Source: an uncultured Bacteroidales bacterium
Lineage (GTDB): Bacteria > Bacteroidota > Bacteroidia > Bacteroidales > UBA932
Reading direction: 5' to 3'
NCBI GenBank assembly: GCA_934725575.1
Contig: CAKVCK010000032.1
Coordinates: 1 to 30,743 of the forward strand
DNA: 30,743 bases
Part shown: piece after piece, positions 8,565 to 15,644 of the stretch
Layout: each line of letters opens with the position of its first letter
Position numbering within the stretch: the first letter of the stretch is position 1
Notes under the pieces: model-generated
Database searches by the model: none
The model's input: only the letters and a program-made list of their open reading frames with translations
Told to the model about the DNA's origin: nothing
Program-made: the position numbers and the translations under genes

Positions 8565-9122
8565 ATGAGGAGATTATTAAATATGATATTGTGCTCGGTA
8601 CTGTGCAATACGGCTTTCGTCAGTTGCGGGAATCAGGATCTTCGTAAGCAAATGAGGGAATTTATGTCTAACGAGATAGCATTGCCGGTAGAATTAACAG
8701 AAATAAAGGATGGTCATATGCGTTCTGTCAAAATGACTACGGATGAACCGATGCTGATAGTTTTTTACGGGAAAGACGAATGCTCCTCTTGTGCGATAAA
8801 TCATTTGAATGATGATTTGTCAGGATTTGCGGATATTGAACAATCCGGTAAATGCAAAGTCGTGATTCTGTTTTCTCCGTCAGAAGATGATGTATTGGAT
8901 GTTCAAGAGCAGATTAGAGAATTGAAATTTCCGTTTCCGATATATGTTGATATGTACGGAGACTTTTACAGAATCAATGAGGATTTTCCATCCGACCGGA
9001 GATTTCATAGCTTCTTAATAGGGAAGGATGCCCATCCTGTCTTTATCGGTAATCCGCTTCACGGAGAAAAGTTGTCTATAGTATTTGATAAGGTTCTAAA
9101 CAAGATAAACGTAAATGTATAA
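8565..9122 (+). CDS. Thioredoxin-fold lipoprotein with CSSC motif
   Basis: 185 residues from ATG 8565; a TTG two codons earlier is less likely. The lipobox is FVSC (Cys21). Residues about 60-80 read 'EPMLIVFYGKDECSSCAINH', with C73-S-S-C76 directly after a beta-strand, as in thioredoxin/TlpA-like proteins. A redox-fold second half follows ('KVVILFSPSEDD', 'FPIYVDMYGDFY', 'FLIGKDAHPVFIGN'). The usual cis-Pro is not clear (position near 'DRRFHSFLIG'). It would be a membrane-anchored thiol oxidoreductase or a related binding protein. It sits between NVEALA precursor genes that each carry four conserved cysteines, so oxidation or isomerisation of those peptides is a reasonable proposal. The stop is 4 nt from the next start. 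Confidence 0.75.
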   Translation: MRRLLNMILCSVLCNTAFVSCGNQDLRKQMREFMSNEIALPVELTEIKDGHMRSVKMTTDEPMLIVFYGKDECSSCAINHLNDDLSGFADIEQSGKCKVVILFSPSEDDVLDVQEQIRELKFPFPIYVDMYGDFYRINEDFPSDRRFHSFLIGKDAHPVFIGNPLHGEKLSIVFDKVLNKINVNV

Positions 9123-9126
9123 AAAT

Positions 9127-9381
9127 ATGAAGAAAATCTTAATCTGGTCTTCTGCCTTCTTTCTAATAGAAGGCATTATCGCTTTAATGCTTGTAGTTAA
9201 TCGTGACATCGACATTTATATGTTTGCGAATGTGGATGCGCTTGCGAGTGAAGAAACTCCTGATGGAGGGAATAAGTGTTACAAGCTTGTGAATGATGAT
9301 CCTTCCGATCAGGTTATCTATTGTGGAACGTGTGAAGAAATCCCAGGTCGAGGACGTAAAATAAGTGTATGCTTTAAATAA
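9127..9381 (+). CDS. NVEALA-family peptide precursor 2
   Basis: 84 residues from ATG 9127 (MKKILIW...). An ATG at 9115 overlapping the upstream gene would add MYKN and cannot be excluded. A membrane segment spans about 5-25. The motif is N35-V-D-A-L-A40, and the predicted core after A40 is 44 residues. Cysteines are C51, C66, C69 and C82, the pair being YCGTC, spacing C-x14-C-x2-C-x12-C. The core is acidic in its first half and basic near the end (GRGRK). It differs from precursors 1 and 3 outside the motif and cysteines, as expected for a family of diverging secreted peptides. Confidence 0.85.
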   Translation: MKKILIWSSAFFLIEGIIALMLVVNRDIDIYMFANVDALASEETPDGGNKCYKLVNDDPSDQVIYCGTCEEIPGRGRKISVCFK

Positions 9382-9390
9382 TTATTTACT

Positions 9391-9645
9391 ATGAAAAATA
9401 TAGTTTCGCTGAGTGTTATTGCATTTATAATGCTATTAGTTGGGGCTTTGATCCATTATGGGAAAACATCCCCTGATGTGATTTTTACTGCTAATGTTGA
9501 GGCTTTGTCTGATGCCGAGCACGGTGAGTATGTAAAATGTTGGAAAAGCATTCGTGATGATATTTCATATGTTGTGCTTTATTGTGGAACTTGTACAGAA
9601 CTCCCAGGAACATATAGAGGAGGGATGAATTTCTGCAAGCCATGA
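9391..9645 (+). CDS. NVEALA-family peptide precursor 3
   Basis: 84 residues. There is a short charged start (MKN), a membrane segment at about 5-23, and the motif N35-V-E-A-L-S40. The core after S40 is again 44 residues. Cysteines are C50, C65, C68 and C82 with YCGTC, spacing C-x14-C-x2-C-x13-C. It is closest to precursor 2 ('YCGTC.E.PG' shared). Its stop overlaps the start of the next propeller gene as ATGA, so the two are translationally coupled, which supports a functional link between peptide and propeller lipoprotein. Confidence 0.85.
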   Translation: MKNIVSLSVIAFIMLLVGALIHYGKTSPDVIFTANVEALSDAEHGEYVKCWKSIRDDISYVVLYCGTCTELPGTYRGGMNFCKP

Positions 9646-10709
9646 GAAAGATTTTATTTATACTTACCGCATTGGTGTTAATTCTGACATCGTGTGAACA
9701 TAAGGACTATTTTGCATTCGACGATGTAAGTTTTGTGCGGAACTTTCCAAATAAGTATGTGTTAGGAAAGGCTGATACATTGGATGTGGAGCTAATGGGA
9801 ATTCACGGGGTCAAGAGTTTCGGGGACTATCTTTTAGTGTCTTGTGCCGCCCCCAAGGGGTGCTTGTCAACCGTGACTTTAGGAAAAGAAACCAAAGTGA
9901 CAAACACCTTCTTGATGATTGGCTCCGGTCCTGGAGAAGTCCTTTATCGTCCCTATATCTCCTGGATGAGTTTTTATGAAAAAGATGGTGGATGTGAGGC
10001 CGGAGTTTATGACTATGCAGGGTCATTTATTGAGCTAGATGTTTCGCAGGATTCCCTTTCAAATGCCTATAGATACTTGTCGCGTTCTCTTTCAACAAGA
10101 TCTGGCTCCCGTTATTTCTACGTTTCTCCAAACTGTTTTCTGTGTCGTAGGTCCAAGGCTGATGGCAGTGGATTTGAAAGACTTTTGGTGGATTCTTTGG
10201 GAAGAGAATGTCATACGGCTTCGATGGATTATCTTAATGAGATCTCATCTTCAGAACAGAACCTTCTTTCGTCTTCTTTTGTCATAGACGATGAAAGAAG
10301 AACAGTGGCAGAAGTAAGTTCCTATTTTAATGTCATTCAACTATATTCATTCGATGCCACGAGTAAAGGGTTTGCGAAGACGTTGGCTTTGGGGGAAAGG
10401 CTTCAAAGCATCGGTGACATTGAAAGACAGGGTATTGATCTGACTCCAAGGGCCTACTATGACGTGCATCCATACAAAGATTTTTTTGCGGCTCTTTATG
10501 TAGGAGCGAAAATGGACGATTTTGAACAAGGAGTCTGCTCCCCACCCTCTATTCATTTGTTCAGTTGGACAGGTGAGCCTTTGGTTGAGATTAAGTTACC
10601 TGTCAAAGCATTACTATTTGATATTGACACAGAAAACAATGTGATTTTTGTTGTCGAAAGCAACTCTGAAAAAATTCTGAGATACGATTTGCCTGACTTC
10701 CGTATTTAA
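9642..10709 (+). CDS. BF3164-like beta-propeller lipoprotein (copy 3)
   Basis: 355 residues, ATGA-coupled to NVEALA precursor 3. The lipobox is ILTSC (Cys18). The family signature is G94-S-G-P-G-E99, followed by blade-like strands and a closing 'DIDTENNVIFVVESNSEK' that parallels the end of copy 2. The product is an envelope lipoprotein with no enzyme motif. The tight coupling with a precursor gene makes this the propeller most likely to act with a peptide. The next gene starts 2 nt downstream. Confidence 0.75.
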   Translation: MRKILFILTALVLILTSCEHKDYFAFDDVSFVRNFPNKYVLGKADTLDVELMGIHGVKSFGDYLLVSCAAPKGCLSTVTLGKETKVTNTFLMIGSGPGEVLYRPYISWMSFYEKDGGCEAGVYDYAGSFIELDVSQDSLSNAYRYLSRSLSTRSGSRYFYVSPNCFLCRRSKADGSGFERLLVDSLGRECHTASMDYLNEISSSEQNLLSSSFVIDDERRTVAEVSSYFNVIQLYSFDATSKGFAKTLALGERLQSIGDIERQGIDLTPRAYYDVHPYKDFFAALYVGAKMDDFEQGVCSPPSIHLFSWTGEPLVEIKLPVKALLFDIDTENNVIFVVESNSEKILRYDLPDFRI

Positions 10710-10711
10710 CC

Positions 10712-12187
10712 ATGTTGTTTCTGGTCTCATCGGCCTTGTTCGTCTGTCGGCGAGGGTTTGCTGAACGCATAATCGTCTTCGCTCTGTCACTGTGGCTTGC
10801 CTACGAGTCGGTGTTGGGGATTATGCAGCTGCTTGGACTTGCGATTTCCCGCAATACTATGTGTCCTATGACTGGCAGTTTCGCTAACTCTGGTCCTTAT
10901 GGCGGGTTCCTCGCGGTCTGCATAGCCGTGGTTTTTGCTGCCGCGTGGAAATGGCGTGACTCCGGAAACCTGTATGACAGAATACTATTCTGGCTATCAT
11001 CTGTTTCCGGATGTCTGGGCATTGTCGTCCTGCCCGCATCAATGAGCAGGACCGGTTTTGTCGCGCTGCTCGTGTCTGCTGTTGCTTTCGCCTTGATCGA
11101 TACGGAATCAAAGTCATATTTAAAATCACATAAATGGTTGATTTTGTCTGTTGTAGTTGTGGCCTTTATTGTCGGTGCGGGAGCGTTTTGCCTCAAGAAG
11201 GACTCGGCGCTTGGCCGTTTCCACATTTGGGAGATGGAACTGCGGGCCATAGCGGACAAACCGCTGACAGGGCACGGATTCGGGAAAGCTCTCGGGGCAT
11301 ACGGTGATGCGCAGGCGGAATATTTTGAGACAGAGGAGCGCGGTCAAGAGAGGGTAAGGATCGCCGGATGCCCAGAATATGCGTTCAATGAATATCTTCG
11401 TATGGGAATGGAGTTCGGGATCCTTGGCTTGTTGTTGTCGGTGGCTGTCATTGTTCTCGGAACGATGATGCTATGTCATTCAGATTCTTCCTTGACCTTT
11501 GGGCTCGTTGCGTGGGGCACATTCGCGATGGCTTCATATCCTTTGGCTGTGTGGCAGTTACGATTGCTTTTGGCTGTCTTCTTAGGGGCGGCGATAGGCG
11601 CAAGTGTGAAAGTCGGAAAAAGGGGAAGGCTGATTTTGGTTCCGGCACTCGTCTGCCTGTCGGTGGGATCAATGCTGGTATGGCTGCCGGAAAACAAACG
11701 GAGAAAAGAGGCTGAGAGCAAATGGCTTGATGAGCGGAGGTTCGCGGACTTTGAGATTTTCGACGGTATGGCGGACAGGTTGGCGGAACTATACCCGCAG
11801 CTCAGGATGAAGTTCCGTTATCTTTATGATTATGGCTATGCTCTTCACAAGGAGGGGCGTTATGCTGAAAGCAACGTGATCCTAAGGGAGGGCTCATTAA
11901 TTTCATCGGATCCTATGTTCTACAACATCATCGGCAAAAACTTCGAAGCGCTGGGGGACTACGAGCAAGCCGAACGTAGTTATTTTCATTCGCACAATAT
12001 GGTGCCGTCGCGCTTGTATCCTTACATCTTGCTGATGGAAATGGAAGAAAAGAGGGGAGACACAAAGCAGGCATTGTCTTATGCGCGGAAGGCTTTGTCC
12101 CTTCCTGTGAATGAAAGGAATATGTCAATGCGAGATCTTCATAATAGGGCGAAAAAATTCTATGATGAACATTCGGAAGATTATTAG
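10712..12187 (+). CDS. O-antigen ligase / Wzy_C-family membrane protein with C-terminal TPRs
   Basis: 491 residues. Around eight to nine hydrophobic segments lie between residues 1 and 325. The large loop (about 160-230) is followed by 'EYAFNEYLRMGMEFGILGLL', the hallmark of Wzy_C / O-antigen ligase proteins. 'SMSRTGFVALL' is the usual preceding motif. Residues about 370-485 form TPR-like repeats ('YNIIGKNFEALGDYEQAERSY'), a common Bacteroidales arrangement. The N-terminus is short: the gene starts 2 nt after the previous stop and seems to lack the first few helices of typical ligases. Family members transfer glycans from lipid carriers to lipid A, polymers or proteins. There is no glycosyltransferase nearby, so attachment of a glycan made elsewhere, perhaps to the peptides, is possible. 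It overlaps the next gene by 26 nt. Confidence 0.75.
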   Translation: MLFLVSSALFVCRRGFAERIIVFALSLWLAYESVLGIMQLLGLAISRNTMCPMTGSFANSGPYGGFLAVCIAVVFAAAWKWRDSGNLYDRILFWLSSVSGCLGIVVLPASMSRTGFVALLVSAVAFALIDTESKSYLKSHKWLILSVVVVAFIVGAGAFCLKKDSALGRFHIWEMELRAIADKPLTGHGFGKALGAYGDAQAEYFETEERGQERVRIAGCPEYAFNEYLRMGMEFGILGLLLSVAVIVLGTMMLCHSDSSLTFGLVAWGTFAMASYPLAVWQLRLLLAVFLGAAIGASVKVGKRGRLILVPALVCLSVGSMLVWLPENKRRKEAESKWLDERRFADFEIFDGMADRLAELYPQLRMKFRYLYDYGYALHKEGRYAESNVILREGSLISSDPMFYNIIGKNFEALGDYEQAERSYFHSHNMVPSRLYPYILLMEMEEKRGDTKQALSYARKALSLPVNERNMSMRDLHNRAKKFYDEHSEDY

Positions 12188-12971
12188 GCTGTCTCTTATT
12201 ATCCTGACATCCACGCTGTCGCTTGTCCTTCTCCATTTGGTTGGCAGGGCTCTGATAGGAGACTCTTTTATAGTGAGAGGGGAGTCTATGGAACCGGTGC
12301 TTCATAGCGGCGAACGGGTGTGGGTGAACAAACTCAAGATGGGCGCAAGGATCTATACCGACTATGATTTCACGAAACCGACATTGTCATCGTTTCGTTT
12401 GCCAGGTTTCTCGAAAGCCAAAGCGGGGGATCTGGTTATTGCGAACTATCCTTATGCGAGGTCCAAGGACACGATTACATTCCGGATAAACTATGTGTAT
12501 CTGAAGCGTTGCTATGCTGTGCCGGGCGATACGGTGAGGATAAAGAATGGGTATTATGTCGATCCTCAAACCGGAGGGCACTTGGGTGATCTGAAATATC
12601 AACGGATCTTGTCCGAAACTCCTGATTCGGTTCTGGTGGAGACAGGGGTGGTAATGAAAGCTATGCAGGTGAACAAGAATCTTGGTTGGACGATACGTGA
12701 TTTCGGACCGCTGCCCGTCCCGAGAAAAGGAGACACCGTTGAGATCAATGCTGACAATTACAGAACCTGGCGCAGACCTATATTGTATGAGACAGGTAAG
12801 CGCTTGAGCGAGAGTGGCGGGCAAGTCTTCCTTGGGCAGACACCATTGAATGAATATACCTTCAAACACAATTGGTATTTCCTTGGTGGAGACAATGTCC
12901 TCGACTCCCGTGACAGCCGTTACTTCGGCCTTGTTCCGGAGGAGTACATTGTCGGAATCGTGATCCGGTGA
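12162..12971 (+). CDS. lepB: Type I signal peptidase
   Basis: 269 residues from ATG 12162 (a tandem ATG at 12165 is equally possible); upstream in-frame starts lie deep inside the ligase gene. One N-terminal membrane anchor (about 9-30) is followed by all the SPase I boxes. Box B is VRGESMEPVLHSGE with nucleophile Ser42. Box D is LKRCYAVPGD with general base Lys115. Box E is GGDNVLDSRDSRYFG near the end. The Ser/Lys dyad is intact, so it should be active in the periplasm. It is the last gene of the peptide run and overlaps the ligase gene, so it is more likely an accessory, operon-specific peptidase than the housekeeping one. The N-V-x-A-L-[ATS] sites of the precursors satisfy the small-residue -3/-1 rule. 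The specific substrate is inference. Confidence 0.9.
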   Translation: MMNIRKIIRLSLIILTSTLSLVLLHLVGRALIGDSFIVRGESMEPVLHSGERVWVNKLKMGARIYTDYDFTKPTLSSFRLPGFSKAKAGDLVIANYPYARSKDTITFRINYVYLKRCYAVPGDTVRIKNGYYVDPQTGGHLGDLKYQRILSETPDSVLVETGVVMKAMQVNKNLGWTIRDFGPLPVPRKGDTVEINADNYRTWRRPILYETGKRLSESGGQVFLGQTPLNEYTFKHNWYFLGGDNVLDSRDSRYFGLVPEEYIVGIVIR

Positions 12972-13048
12972 GCGAAATCTATAATCATAAAGGCGGATAA
13001 CGGAAAATATTCAGTAAATTAGCAAGCACTAAAAAATGTTAGGCTACA

Positions 13049-14539
13049 ATGAACCTTAACCATAGAATAACCACAGCCGCGGTCGGCATATTCATTTTTC
13101 TCTTGGGGGCTGGGCCTGTCGGGGCGCAGCGGCGGATGTCACTTTCGGAGGCGATCGGTACGGCGCGGAGCCAGTCGGTGGCGGCGTTGGAGGCGAAGCA
13201 CGCGTTTGTCTCGACTTATTGGGCGTACCGTTCCTATCAGGCGAGCCGCCTGCCTTCGCTCATCCTGTACGGCAACCTGATGAACTTCGACCGGTCGCTC
13301 ACCCTGCTGCAAAGCTACGAGGACGGCTCCTTCCGCTACGCCAGCACCTACAACCTCCAGAACAGCCTCGGACTTCAGGTTGCACAGAACATAACATTCA
13401 CTGGTGGAAGACTTTACGTCTATTCAGACCTTTCCCGCATCGACCAGTTCGGACTCAACAAGAAACTGACCTGGTACTCCCAGCCTGTCACTGTCCGCTA
13501 CGTCCAGCCGCTCTTCTCCTACAACCAGTTCAAATGGGATAAACTCATTGAGCCTAAGGAATATGAGCGTGGCCGTCGCCGTTACATAGAGTCGATGGAG
13601 CAGGTCACGATCAACGCTGTTTCGGCATATTTCACGCTTGTCCAGGCTCTTAAGAACCAAGAGGTCGTGAAGTCGAATTACGAAAACACCGAGAAGATGC
13701 GCTCCGTGGCAGCGGAAAGGATGAAACTCGGAAGCGTCACGAGGGCTGAATATCTCCAACTGGAACTCCGTGCCCTGAACGACAGCATCTCGATCGGAGA
13801 GAGCCTCGTCAACGTGCGTCAGGCGCAGATGGCCCTGAACTCTATTCTTGGCTACGATGAGTCGGTTGAGGTTGAACCTGTTGTGGACGGAGCCCTGCCG
13901 GACATTCTGATGGATTACGATCTGGTGATGGAAAAGGCCTTGAAAAACTCGGCCTTCAGCCTTGACAATCAGATCAGTGAGTTGAGCGCGGCTTCAAATG
14001 TGGCGAAAGCCAAGGCGGACAGGGGAATTTCGATGAGTCTGAACGCCCGTTTCGGCTTGTCTCAGACCGGCGACGGCCTGCCGGATGTCTATAAGGATCT
14101 GCTGAACCAAGAGGTTGTCGGCCTGACTTTCAGTGTGCCGATCTTCGATTGGGGGCTTGGCAAGGGAAAGGTACAGAAAGCCAAGGCCGCCGAGGAGGTC
14201 ATCAAGGCACAGAACCTCCAGAGTGAGAACGACTACCGCAGGAAGATATTCACCGCTGTCGGCCAGTTCAACAACCAGCGGCAGCAGTGTATGGCCTCCC
14301 GCAAGGCGATGGAGATAGCCTCTGAAAGGTTCGAGCTGATGATGGACAAGTTCAGGCGCGGTTCGGCCACGGTGACTGACCTCACGAACGCCCAGAATGA
14401 CAACGAGTCCGCGATGACCAAGTACATCACCGACTACGCCAATTTCTGGAACTATTACTACACCTTGCGGAAATACGCCCTATACGACTTCCTCACCGGA
14501 AAGGACATCGATGTCAGCGTCAAGGAAATGATTGAATAA
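13049..14539 (+). CDS. TolC-family outer membrane efflux protein
   Basis: 496 residues with a signal peptide cut near GPVGA|Q (residue 26), no lipobox. It shows the two-fold repeat of outer membrane efflux proteins: long amphipathic helices ('KSNYENTEKMRSVAAERM', 'LGSVTRAEYLQLELRAL' in the first half; 'ASERFELMMDKFRRGSATV' and 'TDLTNAQND' in the second) plus beta-strand segments ('LGLQVAQNITFTGG', 'VGLTFSVPIFDWG'). Length is normal. It forms the outer membrane channel of the tripartite pump encoded by the next three genes. It starts 77 nt after the signal peptidase gene, and composition becomes GC-richer from here, so it is probably a separate unit from the peptide island. Confidence 0.9.
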   Translation: MNLNHRITTAAVGIFIFLLGAGPVGAQRRMSLSEAIGTARSQSVAALEAKHAFVSTYWAYRSYQASRLPSLILYGNLMNFDRSLTLLQSYEDGSFRYASTYNLQNSLGLQVAQNITFTGGRLYVYSDLSRIDQFGLNKKLTWYSQPVTVRYVQPLFSYNQFKWDKLIEPKEYERGRRRYIESMEQVTINAVSAYFTLVQALKNQEVVKSNYENTEKMRSVAAERMKLGSVTRAEYLQLELRALNDSISIGESLVNVRQAQMALNSILGYDESVEVEPVVDGALPDILMDYDLVMEKALKNSAFSLDNQISELSAASNVAKAKADRGISMSLNARFGLSQTGDGLPDVYKDLLNQEVVGLTFSVPIFDWGLGKGKVQKAKAAEEVIKAQNLQSENDYRRKIFTAVGQFNNQRQQCMASRKAMEIASERFELMMDKFRRGSATVTDLTNAQNDNESAMTKYITDYANFWNYYYTLRKYALYDFLTGKDIDVSVKEMIE

Positions 14540-14549
14540 TTCAGAATCA

Positions 14550-15641
14550 ATGAATATGCTAAGGAATATAATTGTGCCACTTTGTGCCTGCGGCCTCGCA
14601 ATGATGACCGTGGCCTGTGGCGGGAACAAAAAGACGGAGGAAACGAAGGACGGGAAATTGACCTACACACCTCAGATAAACGAGGTTACGGTTATGAAAC
14701 TGGAAAAGACGGACTTTGCCCGGCAGCTCCTGTCCAACGGAAAGCTTGTCGCAAGCCGTAAAAGCGCGTTGCAGTTCAGTACTACTGGGAAAATCTCGGC
14801 GATAAACGTCAGAAATGGTGAATATGTCTCCGCAGGTTCCGTCATCGCCACCGTTGACCGCCCCGATTTGAAACTGGCACAGGAATCCTCACGGCTTTCG
14901 CTTCAGAAGGCCGAGCTGGATCTGTACGATTTCCTTGTGGGGCAGGGATATTCGGCCGGAGACACCACCTCGGTTCCCGCCGACCTGCTGGCCACCGCGA
15001 AGATGAAGTCGGGCTACTCTTCCGCCAAAAATGCCTTGGACCGCTCTGCCTACGAGATCGCCGGGACTGTTCTCTGCGCTCCGTTTTCCGGCCGTGTCGC
15101 TGACATCAAGCAGAAGCCGTTCGACCAGAGTCTGTCAGGGACATTCTGCACGATCGTGGACGACAGTGTGCTGGAGGTGGATTTCTCGGTGATGGAGTCG
15201 GAATATTCATTCCTCTCCGAGGGGCTTCCGGTAAAGGTCAGGCCGTTCGCTGACGAGACGAAGGAATATTCAGGGAAAGTCACCGCCATCAACCCGCTCG
15301 TGGATGAGAATGGGCAGATCTCCGTCACGGCGCAGGTCCGGAACGACGGCTCGCTGATCGACGGAATGAATGTACGTGTGATTGTGGAGAGGATGATTCC
15401 GGGGCAGTTGGTGGTGCCTCGCAGCGCGGTGGTGATCAGGGACAATCTGGACGTGCTGTTCACCTGCACGGATGACGGCAAGGCTCATTGGACCTACGTC
15501 ACTATCCTCTATTCCAACGGTGAGTCCTACGTGGTCGAGGCCAACAAGGACAGGAACGCTGAGCTGAACGAGGGCGATCAGGTTATTGTCTCCGGGAATC
15601 TCAATCTGGCGGACAACTCCGATGTGCTGGTAAAACGATAG
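14550..15641 (+). CDS. RND efflux periplasmic adaptor (membrane fusion lipoprotein)
   Basis: 363 residues from ATG 14550, ten nt after the TolC stop; a TTG at 14532 inside the previous gene is unlikely. The lipobox is TVAC (Cys23). The order is that of HlyD/AcrA-type adaptors: barrel-lipoyl half-motif 'GKISAINVRNGEYVSAGSVI', a short helical hairpin, second lipoyl half 'ILCAPFSGRVADIKQKPFDQ', beta-barrel 'LPVKVRPFADETKEYSGKV', and membrane-proximal domain ending 'GDQVIVSGNLNLADNSDVLV'. It bridges the TolC channel and the RND permeases. The next gene begins 3 nt downstream. Confidence 0.9.
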   Translation: MNMLRNIIVPLCACGLAMMTVACGGNKKTEETKDGKLTYTPQINEVTVMKLEKTDFARQLLSNGKLVASRKSALQFSTTGKISAINVRNGEYVSAGSVIATVDRPDLKLAQESSRLSLQKAELDLYDFLVGQGYSAGDTTSVPADLLATAKMKSGYSSAKNALDRSAYEIAGTVLCAPFSGRVADIKQKPFDQSLSGTFCTIVDDSVLEVDFSVMESEYSFLSEGLPVKVRPFADETKEYSGKVTAINPLVDENGQISVTAQVRNDGSLIDGMNVRVIVERMIPGQLVVPRSAVVIRDNLDVLFTCTDDGKAHWTYVTILYSNGESYVVEANKDRNAELNEGDQVIVSGNLNLADNSDVLVKR

Positions 15642-15644
15642 GCA

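Noticed and set aside
7178..9645. NVEALA precursors as lanthipeptide, double-glycine bacteriocin or other classical RiPP leaders
   Set aside because: No GG motif, no modification enzyme of known RiPP classes and no peptidase-containing ABC transporter in the window.
12387..12869. 160-codon minus-strand frame inside the signal peptidase gene
   Set aside because: The plus strand carries all SPase I boxes; the minus frame has no family features.
13015..13022. TAAATTAG as a -7 element before the TolC gene
   Set aside because: Seven of eight match, but no -33 TTG at a suitable distance; too weak to list as a promoter.
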